Below the pieces are notes generated by a model. It had not been told where the DNA came from, made no database searches, and saw only the letters and a program-made list of their open reading frames with translations. From Desulfosporosinus sp. I2 (GTDB taxonomy: Bacteria; Bacillota; Desulfitobacteriia; Desulfitobacteriales; Desulfitobacteriaceae), in the NCBI RefSeq assembly GCF_000960765.1, contig NZ_JYNH01000031.1, positions 1 through 37,821 on the forward strand: 37,821 nt of DNA, read 5' to 3'. Positions 1 through 8,354 of this stretch are shown one piece after another (positions within the stretch are counted from its first letter, which is position 1; every line of letters starts with the position of its first letter). The position numbers were made by a program, and so were the translations under genes.

Positions 1-573
1 GTTGGAAGACGCTTTGAACATATCGATTCCAAAGGTCTTTGGTTCAACTCCGGCAATGGCAGCGAGTTCAGCAGCGATTGTTTTGTCTAACTCAGTGCAG
101 GTTGGGGACTTGAAGATAACAGTATCGGAAAGAATAGCTGCCAGTAAAATTCCAGCGATAGCTTTTTCAGGAACTAAGCCTTTTTCTTTGTAGGCTTGAG
201 CAACAATGGTGCAAGTAGAACCAACTGGCTCAATGCGAACATAAAGGGGTTCTGCAGTTTGGAATCCGCCTACTTTGTGATGGTCAACGATTTGTACAAG
301 TTGAGCTTGATCTGCACCAGCAACCGCTTGTCCGTACTCGTTGTGGTCAACGAGAATCAATTTTTGTTTAGCCTCTACAGACTCCAATACCTGAGGAATA
401 GCCACTCCATAATAATTGAGTACATACTCAGTCTCTTTATTGAGTTTTCCAGCTGAACAAGGAACAACATTGGCAGTCCCCGTGAGTTCATTTAAACGAG
501 CTAAAGCAATCGCAGAGCAAACGGAATCTGTATCTGGGCTTTTATGACCAACAACATAAATTACATCTGACAT
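1..573 (-). CDS. ppaC: Manganese-dependent inorganic pyrophosphatase, partial (3' end outside window)
   Basis: Hydrolyses pyrophosphate to two phosphates in the cytoplasm, pulling biosynthetic reactions forward. The first 191 codons are present, reading off the left edge of the window with no stop. Family II (DHH) motifs are clear: GHKSPDTDS at residues 9-17 (His10, Asp14 and Asp16 as metal ligands), LVDHNE at 74-79 and IVDHHK at 95-100, then EPVGST and ILSDTVIFKSPT. The spacing between the first two motifs leaves no room for the regulatory CBS/DRTGG insert of CBS-PPases, so this is the simple form of about 310 residues. The start ATG at 571-573 gives the canonical N-terminus; the site upstream (GAAAGG) is modest. 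The sequence closely resembles Bacillus subtilis PpaC as remembered. Its C-terminal DHHA2 domain cannot be judged. Confidence 0.95.
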   Translation of the reverse strand, partial: MSDVIYVVGHKSPDTDSVCSAIALARLNELTGTANVVPCSAGKLNKETEYVLNYYGVAIPQVLESVEAKQKLILVDHNEYGQAVAGADQAQLVQIVDHHKVGGFQTAEPLYVRIEPVGSTCTIVAQAYKEKGLVPEKAIAGILLAAILSDTVIFKSPTCTELDKTIAAELAAIAGVEPKTFGIDMFKASSN

Positions 574-624
574 ATTTAACACCTAAACCTTTCTTTTCAA
601 AAAATTTGAGACGCACAGTGGATA

Positions 625-710
625 GAAAACTGGCCGGCGCCCGAAGACACAGTCTTCGCACGTATTAGCCTACTTTCAGCCTAACGAAGGCGGCACCTTA
701 GTTGCACTTA
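625..710 (+). repeat. Dispersed repeat family 1, copy A
   Basis: This intergenic element shares its two ends with a second copy at 34234-34287. The shared left end reads GAAAACT, GGC(C/T)GGCGCC; the shared right end reads CGAAGGCGGC, CCTTAGTTGC, CTTA. The centre differs: this copy carries about 35 extra bases including a short inverted repeat (CGAAGAC, GTCTTCG). It lies between pcrA and the pyrophosphatase gene. Two copies 33 kb apart in the same orientation suggest a repeat found elsewhere in the genome; what it does is unknown. Confidence 0.6.
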
Positions 711-717
711 AAAAATG

Positions 718-2988
718 TCACAGTTTCGTTAATTTGGCATACTCTGCAATCAATTTCTTGATTCCAGCGTCAAAAACAATGGACAGTTCCGCTTGATTTC
801 CCTCTCCCTTAATGGAGACAATAATCCCTCGACCAAACGTCGCGTGTTCCACTTTTTCTCCTACCTGATGCGCCTCACCCCCTTTAATGACCAGAGTACT
901 CCCAAAATCTTTTTCCCATGACCCAGAACCTAAAGGAACTTTTCGATCCGAAATGGCATCCCGTCTCCGAGTCGGTTTAGACGAAGTAGCAGGACCACGT
1001 CTAGGCGGATCAAGCGGGTCAATATCCGTCATTAAATCTGACGGTATCTCCATTAAAAAGCAAGAAGGCTGATTGTATTGCGTCTTGCCATAGAGCATCC
1101 GCATTTCAGTATTACAAAGATATAATTTTTCCCTCGCCCGAGTGATGGCGACATAACAAAGTCGGCGTTCTTCCTCTAAAACCATCGGCTCCATCATTGA
1201 ACGGCTACTCGGGAAAATCCCATCTTCCATACCCACCAAAAAAACAACTGGGAATTCCAAACCCTTCGCACTATGCATCGTCATTAAGGCCACGGCTTCC
1301 TCTGCTTGATCTAATTCATCAATATCGGCTACCAAAGAAACTTGTTCTAGAAAGCCGCTCAACCCCGGGACAGCCTCTTCCTCTTCAACCCCATCATTTA
1401 ACGCATTTTGCGCAGCTTGAGCAGCTTTAGCATCATACTCAGCAGTTACAGAGATAAATTCCATCAAATTTTCTAGGCGTGTTTCTGCCTCTGGTGTGTT
1501 TTCCGCTTCAAGAATCGCTTTGTACCCCGTCTTGTTCAAAACTTCTTCCACTAGGTCCGATACACTAGCTTCTCGCGAAAAATCCAGTAAACCTTGCATC
1601 AAGTGCGCAAAAGCAATTACTGGTTTTTTCGCTCGGGTCGACAATTCCGGAATATAATCAGCCTCCAAAATAGCGTCCAAGACGGCCATTCCTTGTTCAT
1701 TGGCATAATCTAAAATCTTTTGCAGGGTGCTGTCCCCAAGTCCGCGTTTCGGAACATTGAGCACACGAGCAAAGCTCACTTGATCAGCCGGATTATACAA
1801 AACTCTCAAATAAGCAAGGATGTCTTTAATTTCCATACGTTGATAGAATTTTAGCCCCGAAAACACGCGGTATGGGGTTGCAGCCTTCATCAACCGCTCC
1901 TCCAAAGCACGAGACTGAGCATTCGTGCGATAAAGAATGGCAAAATCATTAAACGGACGTCCTTCTAGCTCATGTAAACGTTGAATTCGATTCACGACAT
2001 AGCTAGCCTCATCTCGCTCGTCTGACCCAACATAACAGACAACAGCCTGCCCTTCTGAGTTTTCCGTCCAGAGTGATTTCTCTTTGCGAGATTCGTTATT
2101 TCTGACGACCGCATTAGCAGCATTAAGGATCATTTGCGTCGATCGATAGTTTTGTTCAAGTTTAATGACCTTCGCTTCGGGATAGTCTCGTTCAAAATCG
2201 AGGATATTTTGGATATCCGCTCCGCGAAAACCATAGACAGACTGATCATCATCCCCTACGACGCAGAGATTTCGATACTCGCTCGCCAATAATTTTATCA
2301 GCATATATTGGGCATGATTCGTATCTTGGTACTCATCCACCATAATATAGCGGAATTTATCCTGATAATATCGATAGACATGGTCGCTTTGCTGAAAGAG
2401 CTGAACCGTAAGCATGATAATATCATCAAAATCAAGCGCATTATTGCTCTTGAGTCGTTTCTGATAAGAACGGTAAATATCCACGACTTTTTGTTCATAG
2501 TAGCTTGCAGCCTTATAGGAAAACTCTTCAGGATCCTGAAGTTTGTTCTTGGCATCACTAATCACTGCCGCCACACTGCGCACTGGGAATTTTTTATCAT
2601 CATAATTGTGTTCTTTTAAGCAGGCTTTGACGAGCGATTGTTGATCTCCTGTATCGTAAATGACAAAATTCTTAGTATACCCTGGCAAATTATCGATTTC
2701 ACGTCTCAAAATACGGACACACGCCGAGTGAAACGTCGTGACCCATAATCCATATCCCTCACTACCCAGCAAGGTGGCCACTCGCTCTCGCATCTCTTTC
2801 GCCGCTTTATTGGTAAACGTAATTGCTAATATCTGACTGGGTTCTACCCCTTGAGCAATTAAATGGGCAATTCTATAGGTAAGCACTCGGGTCTTACCCG
2901 ACCCTGCTCCCGCAAGAATTAGAAGCGGCCCTTCTCTATATTCTGCAGCTTCCCGCTGCACTGGATTCAAATCATCTAGCCGATACAC
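718..2988 (-). CDS. pcrA: ATP-dependent DNA helicase PcrA (UvrD/Rep family)
   Basis: Superfamily 1A 3'-5' helicase that acts in nucleotide excision repair, rolling-circle replication and clearing of RecA. The 756 residues match the usual PcrA length. Visible motifs are the Q motif region LNPVQREA (residues 7-14), Walker A AGAGSGKT (26-33), TFTNKAAKEM (Ia), VDEYQDTN (II), GDDDQSVYGFRGA (III), LEQNYRST (IV), MTMHSAKGLEFPVVFL (V) and EEERRLCYVAITRA (VI). The C-terminal tail with a Tudor-like stretch (VEHATFGRGIIVSIKG) is typical of Firmicute PcrA and binds RNA polymerase. The start is GTG at 2986-2988, with GAGGTGA about 11 bases upstream, and a TATAAT -10 box at 3016-3021 (minus strand). No ligA follows within the window, although pcrA-ligA is a common order; downstream lies repeat copy A and then ppaC. 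Confidence 0.97.
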   Translation of the reverse strand: MYRLDDLNPVQREAAEYREGPLLILAGAGSGKTRVLTYRIAHLIAQGVEPSQILAITFTNKAAKEMRERVATLLGSEGYGLWVTTFHSACVRILRREIDNLPGYTKNFVIYDTGDQQSLVKACLKEHNYDDKKFPVRSVAAVISDAKNKLQDPEEFSYKAASYYEQKVVDIYRSYQKRLKSNNALDFDDIIMLTVQLFQQSDHVYRYYQDKFRYIMVDEYQDTNHAQYMLIKLLASEYRNLCVVGDDDQSVYGFRGADIQNILDFERDYPEAKVIKLEQNYRSTQMILNAANAVVRNNESRKEKSLWTENSEGQAVVCYVGSDERDEASYVVNRIQRLHELEGRPFNDFAILYRTNAQSRALEERLMKAATPYRVFSGLKFYQRMEIKDILAYLRVLYNPADQVSFARVLNVPKRGLGDSTLQKILDYANEQGMAVLDAILEADYIPELSTRAKKPVIAFAHLMQGLLDFSREASVSDLVEEVLNKTGYKAILEAENTPEAETRLENLMEFISVTAEYDAKAAQAAQNALNDGVEEEEAVPGLSGFLEQVSLVADIDELDQAEEAVALMTMHSAKGLEFPVVFLVGMEDGIFPSSRSMMEPMVLEEERRLCYVAITRAREKLYLCNTEMRMLYGKTQYNQPSCFLMEIPSDLMTDIDPLDPPRRGPATSSKPTRRRDAISDRKVPLGSGSWEKDFGSTLVIKGGEAHQVGEKVEHATFGRGIIVSIKGEGNQAELSIVFDAGIKKLIAEYAKLTKL

Positions 2989-3009
2989 GACCCCTTCACC
3001 TCACTTCTT

Positions 3010-3330
3010 GTGCTTATTATAACATACTGTACGTCCTGCTGTTGCTTGATTTGCCAACTGTCTGGCTTACCATTAAGATATCACAATAATGATTTGCTAT
3101 ACCAAAAGGTAATCGATGCCATAGGAGAAACTCTATTACTGGGCCAATTTAGCAGAATATTATCGGGATTTGATAAGACAGCCTCCTCTTCATAGAATAT
3201 GGACCTCTTGTTTCTGGGTTAAGAAAGAAATATGCACGAAAATAGGTGAGAAATACTTATAAAACGACAAACAAGGCTAAAGCCAGTTGCCTTATACCGC
3301 AATCTCCGTAGAAAAATATTTATCGTAACA
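3010..3330. other. Intergenic region without a recognised gene
   Basis: This stretch of about 320 bases between the pcrA start and the terminator of the activase gene holds only short, unconvincing reading frames. Apart from the pcrA -10 box (TATAAT, minus strand, 3016-3021) I see no conserved signal, repeat or RNA fold. Confidence 0.6.
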
Positions 3331-3369
3331 TAAAAAAAGTTAATGGAGACTTAACCCTTCTCCATTAAC
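3331..3369 (-). terminator. Rho-independent terminator of the DUF1638-activase transcript
   Basis: A perfect 10-bp stem (GTTAATGGAG at 3339-3348 with CTCCATTAAC at 3360-3369) encloses an 11-base loop. Read on the minus strand it is followed at once by seven T residues (plus-strand A run 3332-3338). It lies about 90 bases after the activase stop codon. Confidence 0.9.
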
Positions 3370-3455
3370 CTCATTCTCCATCTGAACTATTATACTCTGT
3401 CCAACAAAAACTCGAAAGACAAATACCGTCAATACTTTGGGGAGAATCCGTACAT

Positions 3456-5300
3456 TTAATCCACCCTCTTAAAATCAAGTCCCTTCATAAATTCTTCTTG
3501 AAATTCCTTCCTGGTCGAAAGTTCCATATGTTCCGCTCGTCTAGCCAGTGAATTTGCCCTAGCCCTCTCTTCCATCGAAAGCAAGGCCATTTTTGCCCCA
3601 TCACCCGCTGCATTCCCAATCGTCTTGATTTTTTCCAGTGACAGGGATGGAAGTAATCCAATTCCTACTGCACTTTCCTTCCTAATATAATTGCCAAACG
3701 CTCCCGCTAAAAGTACCCGATCAATCTCTTGGGGAGTAACTCCCATTTCTCGTACGAGTATCATAATTCCCGCCATGATGGCTCCTTTGGCTAGTTGCAT
3801 TTCTCGGATATCCTTTTGAGAAAGCACAATATCCTCGGCCGACGCCGTTTCCTTACCCCACACTAGGACAAACTCACTTGCCCGCTCAGTTTTGCGCAAT
3901 CGCTCGCGTACCAAGAAAGGTAACTTATCTAGTTGGGCGGGTCCACTTGCGAACCGTCCAGTCGGACCAATAACCCCGGCCTTGAACATTTCGGCAATCG
4001 CGTCGATCAGGCCAGAGCCACAAATTCCACGTGGTTTTCCCCCAGCGATGATGTCCAACTCGACATCTTCAGTGATCCGCACTCCTTCGATCGCACCCTC
4101 TGCCGCACGCATACCGAACTTAATCTCAGCCCCTTCGAAAGCAGGCCCCGCCGCCGCCGAACAGGTAAGTATTCTATCCTTTCCGCACAGAACAATTTCT
4201 CCATTCGTGCCAATATCTACAATGAGACTGACCCCTGGCAAACGATCAACTTCAGCCGCTAACATGACTCCAACTGTATCTGAACCAACATAACCAGCCA
4301 CATTGGGAAGCACCCTCACGGTTCCAGTGCCTAATATAGCCAATCCTATCTCGCTCGCTTTGATTTCGACGAATTCTCGAAAGACTGGGATAAAGGGCGC
4401 AGGGGCTAAATAGGTAGGATCAATTCCGAGGAATAAGTGGGCCATCGTCGTGTTGCCCACTACGACGGCCTGATAGATTTCTTCCCTACCTATCCCACTT
4501 TCTTGGCACAATCGATGAACAATCATATTCAGTCCATCGATTACCTTCTCTTGCAATTCCTGCAATTGCCCCGGCCCCCTAGCTGCATGAGTAATCCGTG
4601 AAATGACATCAGCTCCAAAAACCTGCTGAGGATTTGTCAACGCCCCGCTTGTTATTACTATACCGCTGCTCAGCTCCATTAAATAGACAACCACTGTCGT
4701 TGTGCCAATATCCATAGCCACTCCAAAGCAACGTTTAGACGTATCACCAGATTCTACTGTAAGAAGTCGGTTCCCATCCAACACGACGGTCACCTGAAAA
4801 TTCCCTTGTCGAATTATCTTAGGTAAAGAAGCTGCCGCTGTGCGATTAAATTCAATCCCTGTAACAGGCAATACAGCCAACAACCGTTCCCAGTCAGGAG
4901 TCTGATCCTCGACACTTGGCTTAGACAGCTTCACAGGATACTTTCGTACACTAGGTGCAATAGTTGCATTCGCTCGCCCAACAAAGTCCGTCTTTCGCCT
5001 ATAAGCATCTTTTTGATCTTGAAGTTTTATGACCGTATCCTGGGTCAAGATGTGTTGACAAGCCAATACCCAGCCAGCTGCCAACTCCGAAGAACTCAAA
5101 AACTTAGTTTCAATCACCGAAACCTGAGAAGTTTGAGAAGGGTTTTCTAGAGGAACTTGCACTTTGCATTTACCACAAGTCCCCTTGCCGCCACAGGTAC
5201 TTTCTACTTGCACTCCAGCGGCACTGGCTGCTTGCAAAATTGTAGATCCGACTGGAATCTGAACAACGTTATTCGAGGGTAAAAATGTAACATTAATCAT
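3456..5300 (-). CDS. Corrinoid activation protein (RACo-like; 2Fe-2S ferredoxin plus ASKHA ATPase)
   Basis: Reductive activator of corrinoid proteins: it passes a low-potential electron to inactive Co(II), using ATP, to restore the methyl-accepting Co(I) state. From the ATG at 5298-5300 (AAAGGAG eight bases upstream; a GTG three codons earlier overlaps this site) it has 614 residues, normal for the family. The N-terminal ferredoxin domain has Cys36, Cys42, Cys45 and Cys81 (C-X5-C-X2-C-Xn-C). A linker follows to about residue 190. The actin-fold ATPase/DUF4445 part shows DIGTTT (from Asp197), VVVGNTTMAHL, GYVGSDTVGVMLA, VDIGTNGEI (Asp362), AAGPAFEGA, CGSGLIDAIAEM and LLAGAFGNYI. It is 27 bases downstream of DUF1638 and ends the transcript. 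This is the role played by OdmC-type activators in O-demethylase systems; which of the two nearby corrinoid proteins it serves is inferred, possibly both. Confidence 0.93.
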   Translation of the reverse strand: MINVTFLPSNNVVQIPVGSTILQAASAAGVQVESTCGGKGTCGKCKVQVPLENPSQTSQVSVIETKFLSSSELAAGWVLACQHILTQDTVIKLQDQKDAYRRKTDFVGRANATIAPSVRKYPVKLSKPSVEDQTPDWERLLAVLPVTGIEFNRTAAASLPKIIRQGNFQVTVVLDGNRLLTVESGDTSKRCFGVAMDIGTTTVVVYLMELSSGIVITSGALTNPQQVFGADVISRITHAARGPGQLQELQEKVIDGLNMIVHRLCQESGIGREEIYQAVVVGNTTMAHLFLGIDPTYLAPAPFIPVFREFVEIKASEIGLAILGTGTVRVLPNVAGYVGSDTVGVMLAAEVDRLPGVSLIVDIGTNGEIVLCGKDRILTCSAAAGPAFEGAEIKFGMRAAEGAIEGVRITEDVELDIIAGGKPRGICGSGLIDAIAEMFKAGVIGPTGRFASGPAQLDKLPFLVRERLRKTERASEFVLVWGKETASAEDIVLSQKDIREMQLAKGAIMAGIMILVREMGVTPQEIDRVLLAGAFGNYIRKESAVGIGLLPSLSLEKIKTIGNAAGDGAKMALLSMEERARANSLARRAEHMELSTRKEFQEEFMKGLDFKRVD

Positions 5301-5327
5301 CTCAAACACTCCTTTGGATAGTTGAAC

Positions 5328-5987
5328 TTAGGAGTCCGCTCCGTAGGTAAGGTGTATGGATACTCCTGGAGGAACAATAAGGAAATCTTCATCCCATTCT
5401 TCAAGAAAGGCCTTAGTTATTAGTTTCAATGTACCCGGAACAACCTCCTGCTTAAGGTTTAATTTTTTTGCAAACTCGGCAGTCTTGTTCATTGCAGACT
5501 CTAGATTATAACTCCCCGTATCAATGAAATTAAGATTGGAGTAATGCGCAAACATGGCTTGAAAAATACGCATCGCTCTTGCTTCACCATATTTTTCCAA
5601 GCTCTTTTCATACTCCCAGTAAATATTCTTCTCATACCGAAGCCAACCATCCGTCAAATAAAAGGCGGGGGTCTTACGGCTGAGAGCAAGGCGATTCCGG
5701 TTTCCCCCGAGCAGCAAGGATATACAGTCTTCAACCTTTGGAACCACTAATCGGGCCTGTGCAGCAACAAGACCTTCAATGCTATTGCCACAGTATCCAA
5801 ACAATAAAAGAATATTGTCCACGCCATAAATTTTATCGATTTCCAATTGTATTCTTTCCTTCAACTGAGAAGGAAAATTATGTAGGCCGGATTCAACCCA
5901 CACGATCGGGAAAGAAGCAGGCAAGGTATTATAAACAGCCTTCAGTTCATCCTCAATCGTTCGACAGGCTATGGCAATTGTTTTCAA
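5328..5987 (-). CDS. DUF1638 family protein of methyl-corrinoid loci
   Basis: 219-residue protein of the DUF1638 family, which recurs beside corrinoid methyltransferases but has no established function. No signal peptide or membrane segment is visible. Three cysteines sit in conserved-looking contexts: Cys8 (IACRTIEDEL), Cys66 (FGYCGNSIEGL) and Cys88 (VEDCISLLLGG), and could bind a metal or cluster; that is inference. The start is TTG at 5985-5987, with GAGGTAG five bases upstream. The activase begins 27 bases downstream, so the two are almost surely cotranscribed and may cooperate in corrinoid handling. The 113-base gap to the MFS gene upstream carries a dispersed hairpin repeat. Confidence 0.85.
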   Translation of the reverse strand: MKTIAIACRTIEDELKAVYNTLPASFPIVWVESGLHNFPSQLKERIQLEIDKIYGVDNILLLFGYCGNSIEGLVAAQARLVVPKVEDCISLLLGGNRNRLALSRKTPAFYLTDGWLRYEKNIYWEYEKSLEKYGEARAMRIFQAMFAHYSNLNFIDTGSYNLESAMNKTAEFAKKLNLKQEVVPGTLKLITKAFLEEWDEDFLIVPPGVSIHLTYGADS

Positions 5988-6035
5988 GCTAACTACCTCG
6001 CTTTTTTATTAAATTGTTCGGCTATAGTTGATCCG

Positions 6036-6090
6036 AAGTTCACGAAGATCCCCACTTATAGAAGTAGGGATCTTGAAAATGGACAAAAAA
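6036..6090 (+). repeat. Dispersed hairpin repeat family 2, copy A
   Basis: A hairpin (AAGATCCCCACTT, loop ATAG, AAGTAGGGATCTT; one mismatch) lies inside a longer stretch that resembles 16466-16518: CACGAAG, then the hairpin, then TGAAAATGGACAAAAA, against TACGAAG, hairpin, TGAAGATTTGACAAAAA. Arm sequences differ but are compensated within each copy. No T tract follows on either strand, so it is not a simple terminator. It separates the MFS gene from DUF1638. Confidence 0.5.
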
Positions 6091-6100
6091 CTTGGTTTAC

Positions 6101-7330
6101 TCACTTCAGTGAGACCTTCTGAACATACGGTTTCTTGAAAATCCGAATCCAGAATACTAAACTTGCTAAAGCAAAAGCTACATATAAAAGCCCCATGACC
6201 CTAACTCTATTTGCCCAATCCAAAGAAATGATGACCATACCAATACTGCCAAAGACTGTAAAAGCAAAGGACATCAAAGATACCACTGCTCCTGTATCTC
6301 CCTTTTGCTGCTCCAACATCAAGTTGGCGGTTGGGGGACGAGTAATACTGCCTGCTAGTGTCGCAGGTATTAATGACAGGGCAAACATCCAAGGGCTGAG
6401 AACTCCTACTGTAGTGATCAATACCCCACTAAAACAGGCGATAACAAAACTGGCTGTGATTAGGGAAGTCGGTTTAAATAACTGGGACAGCCTCATATAA
6501 AGCAAAGGACCAATCACCATGAAAAAAGCATTCGCGGCAAAATAATAACTGTAAACCTGTTCACTTAAACCAAATTGGTTCACATAAATATAGGACGAGG
6601 ATGAAATGAACGACATCATCGGAATTCCCATTAAGGAAAGTGTAACTAAAAGAGACATAAATCCTGGATTTTTGGCAACAACTCCTAATCTTCCTAAGGA
6701 TTGAAGGATACTTCCCGTAGAACGCTGGTCAACAGTTTCTTCCATGGCGATGACCGTTAATGTAATCAAAAGACCGATAAGCGCTAGAACAAGAAATACT
6801 CCGCGCCATGAAGTAAACCTTAATATTAATGCACCGACAACTGGGGCCACAATCGGGGCAATCATAGTCATCGATGAAACTAAGGCCAAAACAGATACAC
6901 GTTTTCGCCCTGAATAGCTATCCTTAACAACTGCTTGAGCGACAGCCGTTGCGGCGCCACTAGCAACCGCTTGAAAAATTCTAAATATAATCAATTGGTA
7001 TACATTTTCAGAAAAGGCGCACAAAACGCTCGCGGCTGTGTAAATGACTAAACCTATCAATAAAATACGTTTTCGCCCATACTTATCACTGAGAGGGCCC
7101 CAGAACAGAGAACCTGCCGCATAAAAAATAAAAAATAATATCAGGGTAAGATTAATTAAACTAGGAGCAGCCTGAAAATTCTCGGCCATTCTCGGTAAGG
7201 CAGGTAGGTAAAGATCTGTTGATAAAGGGATAAAAGCGCTTAAAAAGGCAATTAAGATAATTAGTCCTCTTTTTCCTAAATATTTTTGGCTTCTAAGTTC
7301 CCCTTCCATGCTATTGATGTCGGTATTCAT
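6101..7330 (-). CDS. MFS transporter, Bcr/CflA (drug:proton antiporter DHA1) type
   Basis: 409-residue inner-membrane protein with about 12 hydrophobic segments. Family marks are PLSTDLYLPALPRMAENF in the first loop region, GPLSDKYGRKRILLIG (MFS motif A, about residues 79-94) and VVKDSYSGRKRVSVLALV. Bcr/CflA proteins export small molecules such as drugs or metabolites by proton antiport. Its position between the corrinoid operon and DUF1638/activase suggests it moves the methylated substrate or the demethylated product of the pathway; this is inference. The start ATG at 7328-7330 has a GGAGTCA site about 10 bases upstream. It follows the terminator of the corrinoid operon, so it needs its own promoter or read-through; I do not see a strong promoter in the 7331-7390 gap. 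Confidence 0.9.
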   Translation of the reverse strand: MNTDINSMEGELRSQKYLGKRGLIILIAFLSAFIPLSTDLYLPALPRMAENFQAAPSLINLTLILFFIFYAAGSLFWGPLSDKYGRKRILLIGLVIYTAASVLCAFSENVYQLIIFRIFQAVASGAATAVAQAVVKDSYSGRKRVSVLALVSSMTMIAPIVAPVVGALILRFTSWRGVFLVLALIGLLITLTVIAMEETVDQRSTGSILQSLGRLGVVAKNPGFMSLLVTLSLMGIPMMSFISSSSYIYVNQFGLSEQVYSYYFAANAFFMVIGPLLYMRLSQLFKPTSLITASFVIACFSGVLITTVGVLSPWMFALSLIPATLAGSITRPPTANLMLEQQKGDTGAVVSLMSFAFTVFGSIGMVIISLDWANRVRVMGLLYVAFALASLVFWIRIFKKPYVQKVSLK

Positions 7331-7390
7331 TGTTTTATTGACTCCATTCTAATCACGTATTGACCTGCTTAAGTTTATATCGTAACTCAT

Positions 7391-7436
7391 AAAAAAGGAA
7401 GTTAGATTAGGAGGCACCCAGGTCGGGCACCTCCTA
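7391..7436 (-). terminator. Terminator of the methyltransferase operon
   Basis: A 12-bp stem (plus strand 7408-7419 with 7425-7436, loop 7420-7424) is fully paired in the minus-strand RNA if two adjacent G-U wobbles are counted; on the plus strand the same positions would be C-A mismatches. This fixes its direction. A T tract (six T in minus orientation) follows about 10 bases later. It lies just after the corrinoid protein stop. Confidence 0.75.
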
Positions 7437-7480
7437 TTTAACCGTTAACCACTTTTTAGACTTCGAAACTGAGTCCTAGT

Positions 7481-8104
7481 CTACGCCCCAAAGATTTGAT
7501 CCGCGATTTTAACTCCATCCGTAGCGGCTTGGGCACTGTAATCTGCTCCTACATGGTTTTTAACAAGTTCGTCGATGTAATTACCACCGATCAGAACTTT
7601 GGTGTTTAAACCCGCTGCACGAATAGCATCAATCGTTTCCTTCATGGATTCCTGGCAACCCGTTAACAGGACACTCATCCCAACGAGTGGGGCATTTGAC
7701 TCCTTAATAGCCTCAATAAACTTTTCCTTAGAGACATCCACACCCAAGTCTATAACATTATATCCAGACCCTTTGAGAAGCATCACGACGATATTTTTGC
7801 CTAAATCATGGATGTCCCCTTTAACCGTTCCCATGACAATGTTACCCTTATACTCAGCATTACTTCCGCTCAGTAGCGGCTCTAATATAACCATAGAATC
7901 CTGCATAATTTCACCGCACATAATCAGTTCACCTAAGAAATACTCACCTGATTCAAACCGACCGCCGGCTTCAGCCATACCTTGTTGCAAGGAATTTACA
8001 ATTTCTAAAGGAGAAACACCGCTATCTAAACGTTCCTTAACCAACTCTGCTACTTGCTGCTCTTCTAATTCAGCAATTGCCTTCGATAAAGAATCTGTAA
8101 GCAT
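7481..8104 (-). CDS. Corrinoid protein 1 (B12-binding methyl carrier)
   Basis: 207-residue methyl carrier: a helical cap domain (about residues 1-85) and a Rossmann-like B12-binding domain (about 88-207). The base-off/His-on cobalamin motif is GTVKGDIHDLGKN with Asp97, His99 and Gly102; SVLLTGC and IGGNYID complete the corrinoid pocket. It should accept a methyl group on Co(I) from methyltransferase I and hand it to the pterin enzyme (methyltransferase II) encoded two genes upstream, as OdmA does in acetogens. Start ATG at 8102-8104 with AAGGAG about 11 bases upstream. It is the last gene of the operon, preceded by a 56-residue small protein. It is a distant paralogue of the corrinoid protein at 11253 (shared GDIHDLGKNI and LGVDV stretches). 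Confidence 0.95.
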   Translation of the reverse strand: MLTDSLSKAIAELEEQQVAELVKERLDSGVSPLEIVNSLQQGMAEAGGRFESGEYFLGELIMCGEIMQDSMVILEPLLSGSNAEYKGNIVMGTVKGDIHDLGKNIVVMLLKGSGYNVIDLGVDVSKEKFIEAIKESNAPLVGMSVLLTGCQESMKETIDAIRAAGLNTKVLIGGNYIDELVKNHVGADYSAQAATDGVKIADQIFGA

Positions 8105-8163
8105 AATTATCCCACTCCTTTTTGATCGTTATTTCTGACATTAAATTACTCACAGTTAATATA

Positions 8164-8334
8164 CTAGCGTTGCGCCCAAAACCATATAAAGTTATAAGCA
8201 AAATCATCGAGTTTTTCCCATTCCTTTTTGGCAATCTCTTCATTACCAGGAAACTCTCCGAATTCCTCCATTTTCACTTTCCAAGGTACACATACACCTG
8301 GATCAGGATTTAAGACTTTTTCTTTTTCAGACAT
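8164..8334 (-). CDS. Small 56-residue protein of the methyltransferase operon, unknown function
   Basis: This short frame lies between methyltransferase I and corrinoid protein 1, fills the gap almost fully, and has the best ribosome site in the operon (AGGAGG nine bases before the ATG at 8332-8334). The protein begins MSEKEKVLNPDPGVCVPWKV and ends DDFAYNFIWFWAQR. It is acidic with many Lys/Glu, has one Cys (Cys15), and its C-terminal third is aromatic-rich (two Phe, two Trp and one Tyr among the last ten or so residues). There is no signal peptide or clear membrane helix. Placement suggests a subunit or chaperone of the methyltransferase/corrinoid complex, but I recognise no family. The tight spacing (20 bases to the upstream gene, 59 to the downstream one) and the same strand support translation. 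Confidence 0.7.
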   Translation of the reverse strand: MSEKEKVLNPDPGVCVPWKVKMEEFGEFPGNEEIAKKEWEKLDDFAYNFIWFWAQR

Positions 8335-8354
8335 TGAATACCCCTCCTATCCTT

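Noticed and set aside
2308-2619. Plus-strand open frame of 103 codons opposite pcrA
   Set aside because: It is antisense to the conserved helicase core, lacks a ribosome site and resembles no protein family.
3892-4293. Plus-strand frames opposite the corrinoid activase
   Set aside because: They mirror the coding bias of the real gene on the other strand and have no start signals.
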